Part shown: piece after piece, positions 44,601 to 55,300 of the stretch | How the letters are laid out: each line of letters opens with the position of its first letter | Numbering within the stretch: the stretch's first letter is position 1 | Assembly (NCBI RefSeq): GCF_024172125.1 | Contig: NZ_JAMZEA010000003.1 | Span: forward strand, 248,001-312,000 | Direction of reading: 5' to 3' | DNA from: Actinomadura rupiterrae | GTDB lineage: Bacteria > Actinomycetota > Actinomycetes > Streptosporangiales > Streptosporangiaceae | DNA length: 64,000 nucleotides | Position numbers and translations under genes: made by a program | The notes under the pieces: model-generated | Seen by the model: only the letters and a program-made list of their open reading frames with translations | What the model was told of the DNA's origin: nothing | Database searches by the model: none

Positions 44601-44899
44601 TGGCCGACCGCCACGTCCACCGCGGGGGTGTCGGCGTCCTCGCCGGTGACGGTCAGCCCGGACAGCATCACGGCCTCGGCGGCGAGCAGGAACGCGCTGC
44701 CCTCGGCGGCGGCGATCTCGACCGTGCCGGGGCCGTCCGCCGCGAGGATCGTCACGACCCGCGTCACGACCAGGCTCTCCCGGTACCGTCCCGGCCCGAC
44801 CGCGATGACCGCGCCGGACGGCGCGGCGGCGAGGGCCGCTTCGAGGGTGGAGTGGTCGGCGTCCGGGCCGGTGCCGACCCGCAACCGCTGCCGTGTCAT
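41627..44899 (-). CDS. beta-helix protein fused to two CbbX/EccA-type AAA+ domains
   Basis: The 1090-residue protein has a right-handed parallel beta-helix (about 20-530) of short repeats such as [20 protein letters not shown]. Two AAA+ ATPase domains follow, with Walker [16 protein letters not shown] near 597 and 876, Walker [12 protein letters not shown] near 657 and 934, and arginine-finger regions SNPGLxSRF. The AAA+ pair resembles CbbX and the C-terminal domain of EccA, the cytosolic ATPase of type VII secretion. It lies 24 bp after the golvesin-like gene in the effector operon, which supports a role in substrate handling. The beta-helix is likely a binding platform. GGAG precedes the ATG. 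Confidence 0.88.
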   Translation of the reverse strand: MTRQRLRVGTGPDADHSTLEAALAAAPSGAVIAVGPGRYRESLVVTRVVTILAADGPGTVEIAAAEGSAFLLAAEAVMLSGLTVTGEDADTPAVDVAVGQAAIDDCRITGASWTAVLCRDEGTLAMRGCRISNPSGAGVVVTAPGESVVEDCVVEGLGTSAVVIGGHGDPLVRRCVLRDARGNGLCANGHGRGTVEDCEITGTAKPAIALEEDSSTTVRRTIVRECADAGVHLATRGRARLEGIRVAGASAPGIRLAGGTDPLLVDCEVSGTSDTGIEVTSRSRGRFERCRVADAGAGVVVTEAASPVFSDLTVDGGTGDGVVLSGESAAEFDLLRVTGPAGTGVLVTDGANPLLRRPMITAPGGPGLDLDGGHGRVEDGEITGTGGPGVRAAGGARPHLAGLTVREAGGAGLRIEDAHATVRDCDLDTAGAEGLRIGAGGEAVVARTRIHGARLAGVLVVAGARAAVSDSEVFGNGGDGLLVHSTEPVALRDLVVRDNSGAGLRQTQPSANLSAENLTVLGNGDGDTVETPASSAVPAPAEEPAKPLALREQLAALVGLDAVKREVTGLVNLIELARRREEVGLPAPPMSRHLIFAGPPGTGKTTVARLYGGILAELGVLKSGHLVEVSRADLVAQVIGGTAIKTTEAFQKAVGGVLFIDEAYTLTAQKPGSGHDFGREAVDTLVKLMEDHRDDVVVIAVGYAADMERFLASNPGLTSRFTRTITFPDYSDEELVAIVERLCVQHRYELAAETRGALLAHFAALHKGDDFGNGRAARRVFEEMVERQAQRLAARPDALPADLVRLEPADLGVPAPSGAPEADEATRLLTELRAMIGLDGVKSQVTDIVNLAATASRRRAAGLPVPSVGHHLVFSGPPGTGKTTVARLYGELLRALGVLPRGQLVEVARADLVGRYIGHTAQLTREVFDRARGGVLFIDEAYTLTPEGRTGDFGQEAVDTLVKLMEDHRDEVVVIAAGYATEMSGFLASNPGLASRFAHTIAFTDYADDELVEIAARTATTVGYEFSPETREALRAHFATVPRDRTFGNARYARQTLDRMITRQAGRIALLPAPSLTDLTLLLPKDLTPA

Positions 44900-44922
44900 T
44901 CAGGTGTCTCCGAAAAGGGGGT

Positions 44923-46221
44923 TCAGGGCTTGCAGATGGCACGCATGGCGCCCGCGGCGAGGTGCGCGCCGCTCCGGCTGCCCCAGTCGATGCCGCGGTC
45001 GTGCAGTTTCACGGTCAGGGACCCGCCGCTCACCGGGTACGAGCCGACGTCGACCCAGCTGTCCTGGTTCGAGGTCTGGTCCACGGTGAAGGCGGACCCG
45101 CCGACCGTGTAGTACGCGGGCGCGCCGCCGACGTCCTTGATCCCGCCGGACGGGACGTACACCGACAACTGGCAGGTCCCGTTCTGGACCTGCCCGGTGT
45201 CGAACGTCCAGAGCACCGAGTTCTCGCCGTCCTTGTTAGAGGCGCCCGTCATCGGGACGGTCGAGAACCGGCCGCTACATCCATTGCCCGGGGAGCTGCC
45301 GATGCGCGTGTGCCAGTCCTCGTTGTGCCCGATCAGCCGGTAGCCGCCGCCGGTGGAACTCGGGCAGCCGGGGCCCGCGAGCGCCGTGACGGAGACCGAG
45401 TGCGCCTTGTCGCCCTTCGGCGCGCCCGCGTTCGGCGCGCCGCCGGGCTTCTCGGGCGTCCCGTCGCCCGCCTTCCCGCCCGCTCCGCCGGACGGGCTGG
45501 TGGACGGCGCGCCGCCGCCCCCTCCGCCGCCGTTCCCACCGTTCCCGCCTCCGCCGCCCGTGCCGTCCGTGGGGGCGGGGCCGAGCTTGGGGTCGGTCAC
45601 GCCCGGGACGTAGCCGGAATCGCCGGGCTTGTGCAGGCCGCCGAACGCGACCGGCTGCTCCTTCTTGCCCGAGTGGTCGCCGCCGCCCACGGTCGCCACG
45701 GCCAGCGGCACCGCGAGCAGGACGAGCCCGACGAGCACCGCCCCGGCCAGCGCGGGCTTGCTCGGCTTCCCGACGGCCTGCTCCTTCGGCTTCGCGGCGG
45801 CCGTCGTGGCGAGCGCGAACCCGCGTGCCTTCGCCTTGCCTTCGGCTTTCGCCTCGGCGTCGGCATCGGCTTCGACGTCCGCGACGGCCTCGGCTTTGGC
45901 GTCGGTTTTGACTGCGGCCTTGGCCTTCGCTTTCGCTTCTGCTTCGGCCTTCGCGGCCACCTTCGCCTCAGCGTCCGGCCCGAACCTGCGTCCGCCCTCA
46001 GCGCCCGTCCCTGCCGACGCGACCGGTCCGGCTTCCGCCTCGGTGCTCGTCCCGGCTTCCGCTTCGGCCTCGGTCTCGGGCTTCGCTTCGCCCTCCGCGC
46101 TCAGCGCGGCCGAGACCGCCTGGGCGTCGGCGGTCCCCGGCGAGGGCGCCGTCTCGTCCGGGACGGCCTGGTCACCCGCGTCCGTGGGACGCCGCGATCC
46201 GCGAGCGCCGTCGTTGTCCAT
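44923..46221 (-). CDS. membrane protein with golvesin-like C-terminal domain
   Basis: The 432-residue protein has a long Ala/Glu/Lys-rich cytoplasmic part (about 1-150), with repeats such as EAEAKAKAKAAVKTDAKAEA, and one membrane helix (about 158-180). A Gly-rich linker (about 215-265) leads to an exported domain (about 275-432) with four Cys and VLWTFDTGQVQNGTCQLSVY, YTVGGSAFTVDQ and VKLHDRG. The C-terminal pattern recalls golvesin C-terminal or carbohydrate-binding domains. GGGAGAGG precedes the ATG. It sits in the type VII effector operon between the giant protein and the AAA+ gene. A surface-binding role is inference. Confidence 0.7.
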   Translation of the reverse strand: MDNDGARGSRRPTDAGDQAVPDETAPSPGTADAQAVSAALSAEGEAKPETEAEAEAGTSTEAEAGPVASAGTGAEGGRRFGPDAEAKVAAKAEAEAKAKAKAAVKTDAKAEAVADVEADADAEAKAEGKAKARGFALATTAAAKPKEQAVGKPSKPALAGAVLVGLVLLAVPLAVATVGGGDHSGKKEQPVAFGGLHKPGDSGYVPGVTDPKLGPAPTDGTGGGGGNGGNGGGGGGGAPSTSPSGGAGGKAGDGTPEKPGGAPNAGAPKGDKAHSVSVTALAGPGCPSSTGGGYRLIGHNEDWHTRIGSSPGNGCSGRFSTVPMTGASNKDGENSVLWTFDTGQVQNGTCQLSVYVPSGGIKDVGGAPAYYTVGGSAFTVDQTSNQDSWVDVGSYPVSGGSLTVKLHDRGIDWGSRSGAHLAAGAMRAICKP

Positions 46222-46332
46222 CGCCGCTACCTCTCCCTGTCACATCCGCCGCGCCCGGCGGCGGACCCCGTCCGGTCGGCGCGCCGCGCCGGACCATCAT
46301 TCCGATCTTGGACGTTCCGCGCGATCCGCCCT

Positions 46333-46391
46333 CGGCTCACGTGCGGGCTCCGCTCCCGGCTCACGTGCAACCACCGCCCCCGGCTCACGGG
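46333..46391. repeat. 24-bp tandem repeat at the 3' end of the giant gene
   Basis: CGGCTCACGTGC occurs at 46333 and 46357, and CGGCTCACGGG at 46381; the period is exactly 24 bp. The last copy includes the stop codon of the giant gene. The first two contain CACGTG. Confidence 0.8.
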
Positions 46392-49300
46392 TGGCCTCCG
46401 GTGCCGCGGCCGGTCCGGGCCGGGGCGGGCTCGCCCGTGGCCGTGAGGATGAACTGGCCGTAGGAGTCCGCGTTCATGAGGCCGCGCAGCCCCATCGCGT
46501 ACCAGTTCGCCTGCTTCTTCTTGATGTCCGCCTCGCTGGACCCGGTGTACGACCCCGGGTCCCGGACGTTGCGGTCGTCGTTGGGGATGACCACGTCCTC
46601 GGGCATCCCGTCGTAGAGGACCTCGTCGTTGTACGAGGAGTACTGGTAGTCGAGCGTCCCGGCGAAGCGGTGCGTGGCCTCGTGGATGAGGAGCCAGGTC
46701 AGCTCCGTGTGCCCGCCGATCTGCGCGAGCCGGATCGAGCTGGTCCGCTCGAACATCGGCGCCAGCTCGTCGCGTTCCATCTGCTTCGGGTCGGTGAGCC
46801 GCTGCCCGATCTCCGTCCAGGTCGGCTTCACCCAGCCGAGGTGGGTCGGGTTGCCGCCGGGGACGATCTTGATGCTCGCCTGCGCGGAGTCCAGGCCGTC
46901 CCGGACGCGGGTCAGGACGTCCACGACCCGGTCGACGTAGGTGAGGATCTCGTGCTGCGGCTTGTCGCGCAGCACCGGGAAGCTCGAATCCAGGGCCTTG
47001 CGGACGGGGTGGTCCGGGTGCAGCGGATGGTCGGTGGAGCGCATCGTCTGCGGGGTCCGCAGCTTGGATCCGAGCAGGTCGACGACCTGGTCGATCCTGC
47101 GCTTGGCGTCGGCGACGGCGTTACGCGTCCGCTGCTCCTTGACAGCGTAGTTCTCGACCGTGCCTTCGGCTTTGATCGACACGTTGGCGCTGCTGTAGAG
47201 CTTGCCGGTGGCCTGGTCGAACTGGTCGCCGTGCAGCGGACGCGGCGGAACCCCTTCTGGCCCGCCGTCCGGGTGCGTCTGGTGGGGAGCGTTCACGTTC
47301 ACCCACTGGCCGGTACCGCCGTCGTAGCGCCAGACCGGCGACGGGACGAGCGGCGCTTGGTCGAGCGGCGGCGCGGACGGGGTGTCCGTCGTGTCGTCCG
47401 GGCGCGGAACGTCGTGGTGCGCCTGCTTCGCGATCTCCTCGATGCGCGTGAGGTCGTGCTCCGTCAGCACCTTGTCCTGCGTAGCCGCGACGGAGTGCAT
47501 GACCCCCTCAGACGAGACGGACGAGGACGAGTGCAGAACCGCGCCGCGCTCGTAGTCGTCCGGCAGCCCGAGGTAATGCAGGAGTTCGTGCGTGAGCTGC
47601 CGGTGGTCGTTCTCCACGAAGACGTGGTCCTGCTTCGGGGTGCCCGCGCCCGGCGACACCTTCATCCGGACGTGCGCCCGGTCGGGGTCGCCCACGCGCT
47701 CCACGCGGACGTGCAGCTGGTTGCCGCCAGTAGGCAGGTGGAATCGCTGGTTCACCAGCAGGTCCAAGCCGTCCTGCATCCGCTGGTGCAGGCCGTCAAG
47801 CTCGCCGCCCGAGACGCCCGAGACGCCCGAGTCGGACGAGTCGAAGTGCACGCGGAGCGTGAACTCGCTGACACTCTTCCCCTCGATCTTGTATTCGCGC
47901 AGGTCGTAGCGGATGCGCGTGGTCTCCTGGCGCAGCCCGCCGAGCGCGGAGACGATGTCGTCGTAGAGCCGGTCGCCGCCTTGCGGGTGCAGGAGTTCGG
48001 TCCGCTCGGTCCAGAGCGACTTCGGGGTGGTCTCGTCCCGAAGGTGATCCCAGGCGTCGGGGTGGAGGTTTTCCGACACGGCTTCCACGGTCGGGTGGGC
48101 CGCGTGGAACTTGCCGTCCTTCAGGACGACCGTGACGTCGCGTCCGCCGCCGGACTCGTTGAACGTCTGGAACGTGCCGTCCTCCGCGACGACCGTGAGC
48201 CGGACGCCGAACTCGCGCGCGGCGAGGTCGGGCAGAAGGTCGGCGGCAGAGTGATCCCAGCCGTCGCCGCCACGGGACAGCATCGTCCGCGCGAGGGCGT
48301 GGCGCTGTGCACCCGTGAGCGGCTGCGAATGCGGCATGACCTTCAGCGCGTCGAACTCGTTCTGCTGCGGCCCGCCCAACCGGATTCCGGCGGCCTCCAA
48401 CTCCTGCGGGGTGAAGGTGTCGGTGTCGTCCACAGCCAGAACGTCGGCGTAACGCCGCTGGTTGGCCGGACGATCGAACGCGCTGAGCAGCTTCGCATGG
48501 ACGTCCTCGGAACTCCCCACCGAGGGAAGCAGTTCGCTCAGCGCATGCTGGAGCGAACGCCCTTGAGGCGAAACCGAATCCGACAGTTTCAGCAGAGAAC
48601 CGGTAGGCGAGGTGACCTGGTCGTCCGCGATGGTGAAGCGTGGCGGCTGGTCGTCCTCGTCCTTGGAAACGGTAAGGACAGCAGGCTCGGCGGACGGATC
48701 AGCGGTGAGCCGGGCCGCGTTGGCCCGGGCGTCGCGCCAGCGCTTCTCGGCGTCCGCGACGGCCAGCCGGGACGCATCGGTGTCGATCCGGGCGAGGTTC
48801 TCGCGGGCGCGCGCGGCGGCTTGGAGCGCCTCCGCCTCGGCCTGCCGCGCTGCTGCCGCCTTACGCCGCGCCTCGCGAAGCTCCGACGCGGCCCGGTCAC
48901 GACGCCCGGCGGTCTCCGAAAGGGCATTCCGGTCGCGATCGAGCAGAGTTTCCGTCTCCCGCAAAGCCGCGGACGAACGGTCCGCCCGAACCTCCGTCTC
49001 GCGGATCTTCCGGTCGCCGTCCTCGACCGCGGTAAGCAGCCGCTCGTGCCGGGATTCGGCCTCGGCGACCCGTGCATCAGCGTCCCCAGCAGCCGAAGTC
49101 AGCTCCGAGACGCGTCGCGAGGCCGCCGAAAGGTCGCGTTCGGCGTGCTCGAACGCGGTGCGTGCGTTGTCGGTGCGGCGCTGCGCCTCGTCCCGGGCGG
49201 CCGGAGGCTTCGTCACGTCGTTGATGTGCGCGTCGCGTTCGGCGATCGTGTCGGCCCAGCGGCGGTAGCGGCGCGCGTACCGCTGCCGCGCCTGCTCCTC

Positions 49301-52300
49301 CTCGTCGCGGGCCCTGCCCAGGGAGTCGCGGGCCTGATCACGGATGGACCGCTGCTCGGTCAGGTCGCGAGTCGCGGTGTCAAGATCGTCCTGGTGCCGC
49401 GTCTGCTCGTCGCGCAGGCCGCGGAGTTCGGACTGCGCGCGGTGCAGGTCGGCACGGTGCAGGTCCCGCCGCCTCTCCAGCTGCCCGATCGAGTCCTGGA
49501 GCTTCGCCGCCTGGTCGTCGAGGTCGCGATGCCGCCGGTCGAGCCGGGAGGCGTCCGACTCCGCGGTGCGGCGTTCGTCGCGGCGGTTCTCGTGCGTCAG
49601 GTTCGCGCGGTCGCTCGCCGCCCGCGCCTCCTGGAGGACGGTCGCCGGGTCGCGGTCCCCGGCGTTCTCCTTGAGCCGGTGGACGGTGTCGTCGTGCTCG
49701 CGGCGCTTCTCGGTCCACGCGTCCTCGGCCTCGCCGTCCGCGTCCCACGCCTTCTTGACGGCGTCCGGGTAGCGCTCCTCGGTGAGCAGCCCGAACCGCT
49801 TCGCCTCGGACTCGCTGAGCCACAGCGTGACGTGCGTGTCCGCTTCCGTCTGCCGGGCACGCAGCGAACGCGGCGTATAGAACGGCGTGTGCTGCGCCAT
49901 CCAGGTAGCGGCGTCGGAGTCGCGGACGCGCCGGTGCGCCTGCGCAACGGTCGTCAGCCGAACCGGAACGCGGAACAGGAACGAGCGTTCGGCGGGCGGC
50001 TCGTTGGACGTCGCGGTCGTCGTGCCCGGTTTGCGATTCCCGGTGTCGCCGCTGCCCGAGCCGACGATCCCCGGGTTGGGCGCGCCGGTCGTCTGGAAGC
50101 CGTCGTGCGCATCGTCCCCGGTCAGGACGAGCGTGGGCGACGCGGTGCTGCTCGCCTCGGTGCCGAACTCGATGTCGGAGCCCGCCGCAGCCTTGGTCGT
50201 CCCGCCGAGGGTGACCTTGTCGGACGCCGTGAGCAGCTCGGCGCCGGACACGTCGATCTCCGGACGCAGCGAGACGGTCAGGTCCGTCCCGCCGATCAGC
50301 GCGCGGTCGGGTAGCCGGGGCAGGACGACCGGCTCGCCCGTGGACAGCGCCTTGTACAGCAGCGCCTTGAACCCGGTCGCGTTCAGCAGTCCGGACAGCG
50401 CCTCACCTGCGGCGCTTCCCGGACGCGTCAGGTTCGGCGACCCGACCGGCGGCGGGGTTCCGGACGGCCCGTCCCGGCGCGTGCTGGTCGCGGCCCGGAC
50501 GGCGGTGTGGACCGATTCGCGCAGGTCAGAGATGTGATCCAGGGCGTGGATCGCGAACTTGTCGGACGACAGCTTGTCCCACGTGCCGCCCTTGCCGTCC
50601 CGGACGAGCGGCCCGGGCGCGCCGGGTTCGGTCACCTTCGCAGCCGCGTGCTCCACCGGATTCGGCGCGTCGTGCCGTAGCGCGCCGCCGGGACGCAGCA
50701 GGCTCGTCGAGATGTACTCGCGGACGGTCCCAGCGGGGATCGTCCGCGGCAGCTCCTTGCCGTCCAGGGTGAAGGTGATCCGCAAGGAGACGTCGGTGTC
50801 GAAGCGTGCCTCCGAGCCCTTGTAAGTGATCGTGCTGGACGTCGTGTGCGTGCTCGACTCGGTCGTCCCGTCGGTCTGCTTGCGGCCGCCGTCCACAGTC
50901 ACGCTCGGGCCGGCGCCGACGAGCTTCGGGTCGGGGGTCTTGATCGCCTCACCGAGCGTCATGTTGGCGTTGAGGCCGCCGACGCTCTTCGACACGGCCT
51001 TGTCCTCGGCGGACGCCAGCTCGGACGCGACCTCCAGCTCGGTGTCGTGCCCGAGGCCGTGGAACTCCGGTTCGCCGTTCCGGACGAGTTCCAGCGTGAG
51101 GCGTCCGCTCGAACTGCTCAGCTTGAGGTCTTTCAGGTCCTGGATCGGGTCCCAGCCTCCGTCGGTTCCGGTCTTGCGGTCGCCCTCGAACTTCCACAGC
51201 AGGCGGTTCGCGGTGCGGAGCCGCGAGGTCAGGCCGCCGCCCTCCATCGCATCGGCGAGCGACGGCAGCGCGTGGTCGGAGATCAGCGCGCGCAGCCGGT
51301 CGCGGCTCGGCGCGTCCAGCTTCACGCCGGCGTCCGCGAGGAGCTTCTCGGCCTCCTGCACGACGGTGTGCGCGGACGGCGGGTGGGTCATGTACGCGGG
51401 CGAGCGCGTCCAGTCCTCCTGGTGCCACGGCTCGTCCTTCACCGGAGCGACGTCCGGCGCCCCGTCGAGCCACAGGTGCAGCTCGTTCTCGGGGACGTAG
51501 ATCAGCGCGCCCGCCTCGACGTTCACCTCGCGGCTCGCCGCCGGGCGCGGCGCGACCTCGGTGAACGCGAGCGGCCCGGTCTTGCCGACCTTCGCCGCGA
51601 GGGCGAACGACACGTCCGCGACGATCGGCACCATCCAGCCGGTGTACTTGCGGGACTGCTTGCCCGTCGCGGTGAGCGACAGTCCCTTGGACACGCTCTT
51701 CGCGACGTCGAGCAGGCTCGCGCCGGGCCCGTAGGACGCCAGGTCGTTGGGGCCGTGGTTGCCGCTGTAGCCGAGCGCGGCCGTGATCTTGTGGGTGAGG
51801 CCGGTGCCGGTCGTCCTGCCCGCCACCTGGTCCAGCCCGGCCGACAGCTTGGTGCTCATACGCACGGGCGGGCCCGCCAGGCGGTGGTTGGTGAGCGCCA
51901 TCCGCAGCCCGACGTCGGCGACCATGTCCCGGAACGGGCCCTCCGCGCGGACGCCCGGCACCTGGAGCCCCTCGGCGAACCGCTGCGGCGCGCTGCGGAC
52001 GACCGGCTGGCTCAGCAGCGCCTCCAGCAGGTCGTGCGGCCCGGAGCCGGGCTCGGTGTACTGCCACTGGTCGCCGGACGCCTCGCGCAGCACCTCGGTC
52101 AGCGCGTGGTTCAGGCCGTCGGTGACGATGTCCTCCAGCTTGTAGGACTCGCCGAGCAGCTCGTCCTTCGGGCCTTTGCCGAAGGTCCCTCCGGCGAGCT
52201 GGTCTGCGGTCTCGGTGAAGGTCCGCCGGTTATCGGTAGGACGCGGCGTGATGTCCTGGAACCGCGCCGGGTTGTGGTTGTGGGTGAGCCGGTCGGGGAC

Positions 52301-55300
52301 GAGCAGGACGATCTCGTCCTTGTGGGTCAGCGGCGCGTCGTCGCCGCCGGTCAGAGGCCGCGTCTCCGAGCGGTTCACGAACTGCTCCAGCGCGCCGACA
52401 CCGAGCACGCGCTTGAGCTTCCGGGGACGCGAATAGGTCGTGACGTCGGCGGTGAGGTTCGCGTTGTACTTCCAGCGGTTCGCCGGGCCGTCGAAGGACG
52501 ACTCCCCCGAGGACGAGTACGTCGTGCCGTAGGCGGTCTTCTCCGTCCGCTTGCCGCCGCCCTTGTAACCGGCGGCCGCCTGGACGCCCTGGCTGGTCTT
52601 GTCGCCCTGGTCGTGGGCGAGGCGGAGCGTGACGTCCAGGCCGGCCTCGAACCCCTGGGTGTCGGTCTGCGAACCGTCCGCGCGGCGGGTCGCGGCGGCC
52701 GTCCGGGAGAGCGACGCCACGTCCCGGGACGCGCCGTCGAAGGCCCGGTCGGTCAGCTCGGCGCGCAGCCTGACCACGACGGTGTGCATGCGCCCGTCGT
52801 GCATCTGCTTCAGCTTGACAGGGACGCCGTCGTTGACCAGCGAGCTCAACTGCCCCTGAAGCTGCGCCTGCCGCATCGCGGTCCGGAGCCGCTGGGTGTT
52901 CTCCTGCGCGCGCCGGTAGGACAGCTCGTTCGGGAAGTCGTCGCGGCGCTGACCTGGGCGGACGACCAGGTGCGGCGGCAGGTCGCTGCCCGGCCGGGAC
53001 AGCGCGTCCAGCAGCTCGTGGTGGAAGTCCTCGGCGTGGTCGAGGCCCTCGACGGCGTGCGGGCCGAGCAGGCGCGGCCGGTCCTTCGGCAGGTGGGACG
53101 GGGCGGGCGGCTCGGAGCGGTCGCGTCCGGCGTCCCATCCGGCGAACGCGCGCGCATCGGACGGGGTGAGCCGGTCGAGCGTGACCACCGGCCGGGTCTC
53201 GCTCGTGCCGTCCGGCAGGTGGACCGTGATGTCGCGCCGCACCCGGTAGAGCGGCAGCTCGGAGTACTTGACCTTGGACGTGTCCGCCGCCGACGCGCCG
53301 CCCGTGGACGCCTGCTCGGACGAGTTGGTCACCTTCACCGACGCCGCGGCGCGTCCGGAGAGCTGGAGCGCCCCGAAGGAGTGCGAGACGGACGGCCCGC
53401 CCGACACGTCCAGGCTGACCGAAAGGGTGTCCTTGGTTCCGGTCTCGGCCTTGACCTGCGACGCGACCGATGTACTGCCGGTCACCTTCGTCCCGGCGCC
53501 GACCAGTTCGATGCCCGTGACGCGCGACCGGACGCCGAAACGGCCGTCCAGGCCGGGCAGGTTCGCGGTGGTGAGCATCTCGTGCTGCGCCGCGTTCTGG
53601 TTCGCGAGCAGGTTGTCGGCGGACAGCAGGCGGTTGACCTCGCTCCGGTGAGCGCCCGGCCGCGCCAGCTCGGGATGGTTCCTCGCCAGCCAGTTCATGG
53701 CGGTTTCGCGGAGTTCGCGAACCGAGCTCATCCCTTCCGAGTGGACGACCGTCAGCGGACGGGACGTCGCGGGCTCGTAGGCGAGCGGGATGCGGCTCGG
53801 GCGCGCATCGACGTCCTTGGTGGAGGTCAGGTCGTCCGAGATGCGGGCCGTGATGCCGTGCCGCATCCCGAAGGACGCGGTGTGCGAGGCGCCCTTGGAC
53901 GGCGTGATCGTCAGCTCGAAGAACGCGTCGCCCCGGAACAGGTGCGACAGCCCCGCCGAGGTCTCGCCCTTCGCCTTGACCTGCGAGTTCAGGACGTGCG
54001 AGACGCCCTGCGCCTGCGAACCGGTGAGGCCGGCCGACACCATGCCCGCGACCTTGGTGTCCGCGACGGCCCCGGACGTCGGCAGGCCCGAGACCGTCAT
54101 GCCCGTTTCGGACGCCTTCACCGCGACCTGGAAACGCGTGCTCGCCTGCTTCGCCGTGCTCGCGATCGCGTCCGCGCCCTCGTGGGACGAGACGACCTTC
54201 GTCTTGTCGCCCTGCGGATCGGCCGCCGTCCAGTTGCCGCCCTTCAGCGTCAGGCGGACTTCGTGCGGACGCCCCTTCGCATCGGTGTAGGTGAATGCGC
54301 GCCCGTCACCGGCGAGCGTGCCGGGCGCGGCATGGACCGCGTGCCGCAGGTCGGCGGGGAGGCGGTCGACCGGCACGCCCGTCCGCTCGCTGATCGCGTT
54401 GAGCACCTGGGACGTGCCGAGCAGCTTGACCTCGGCGCCGCCGAACGTCTCGTCGAACAGGGCGGGCAGCTTGCGGTCGCCGTCCTCGAACGTCACGGTG
54501 CTTCCCGCGACGTTCTCCGGCTTCGGCATGGTCCGGACGAGCCTGGGCTGCTGCTGATCGGTGGGCAGCGGTTCGAGTCGGGTGCCTTCCTGCTCGTCCT
54601 CCGGCGCTTGGCGCGGATGCTGCGGGCTGGTCGGCGGGTGTTCGGGCGCTGCGTGCGTCGTCGTCGTGGCGCCGGGGCTGAGCCAGGCGTCGCTCTGGTT
54701 TTCGATCTTCTCCAGGTGGCCGGGGAGCAGGCCCGGCGCGTCCTCGTCGTGGAGGGCGCCGCTCATCAGCCCCTCCCCTTCGAGCGCCGCGCCGCCGCCG
54801 AGCAGGCGGTTCGGACGGGCGTAGCCGTCGCGCAGGCCGAACGAGTGCATCACCTCGTGCACCCACGCGCGCGGCGGAGCCCCTGCGAACCAGGTCGCCG
54901 TGTCGGACCGTCCGTTCCCGGGGACGACCTTGACCTGCGTGTGCGCGCCGGAGTCGACGAACTCGACCCGCACCCGGAACTCCTCGCGGCTGCGCGGTAG
55001 GGCGGACCCGACGTTGACGAGCCGGTCCAGCTCGTCCGCGAACGAGGTCTTGAGCGCTTCGAGCTGCTCGGGCGGGAGGCCGCCGCCGTCCAGCTGCACC
55101 CGGACGACGTGCTCGCGGACCATGCCCCCGCCGCCGAGCGGATCCGGGACGCGCCGGACGGCGTACCGCACCGGATCGGGCGAGCCGAGTTCCTTGACCG
55201 CCTCGGACAGGCCGCTCGCCCGGGAGTTCCGCGCCGAGGCGAGCGGATCGAAGTCGTCCGTGGCGATCTCGGTGTAGCGCGCCGGCGGCTCGTCCGACGT

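Noticed and set aside
45629-55000. Very long open frames on the plus strand (about 1561 and 1384 codons) opposite the giant gene
   Set aside because: They are mirror frames created by strong G/C bias in the third codon position of the minus-strand gene. Their products are Arg/Val/Gly-rich, lack domains, and have no ribosome sites.
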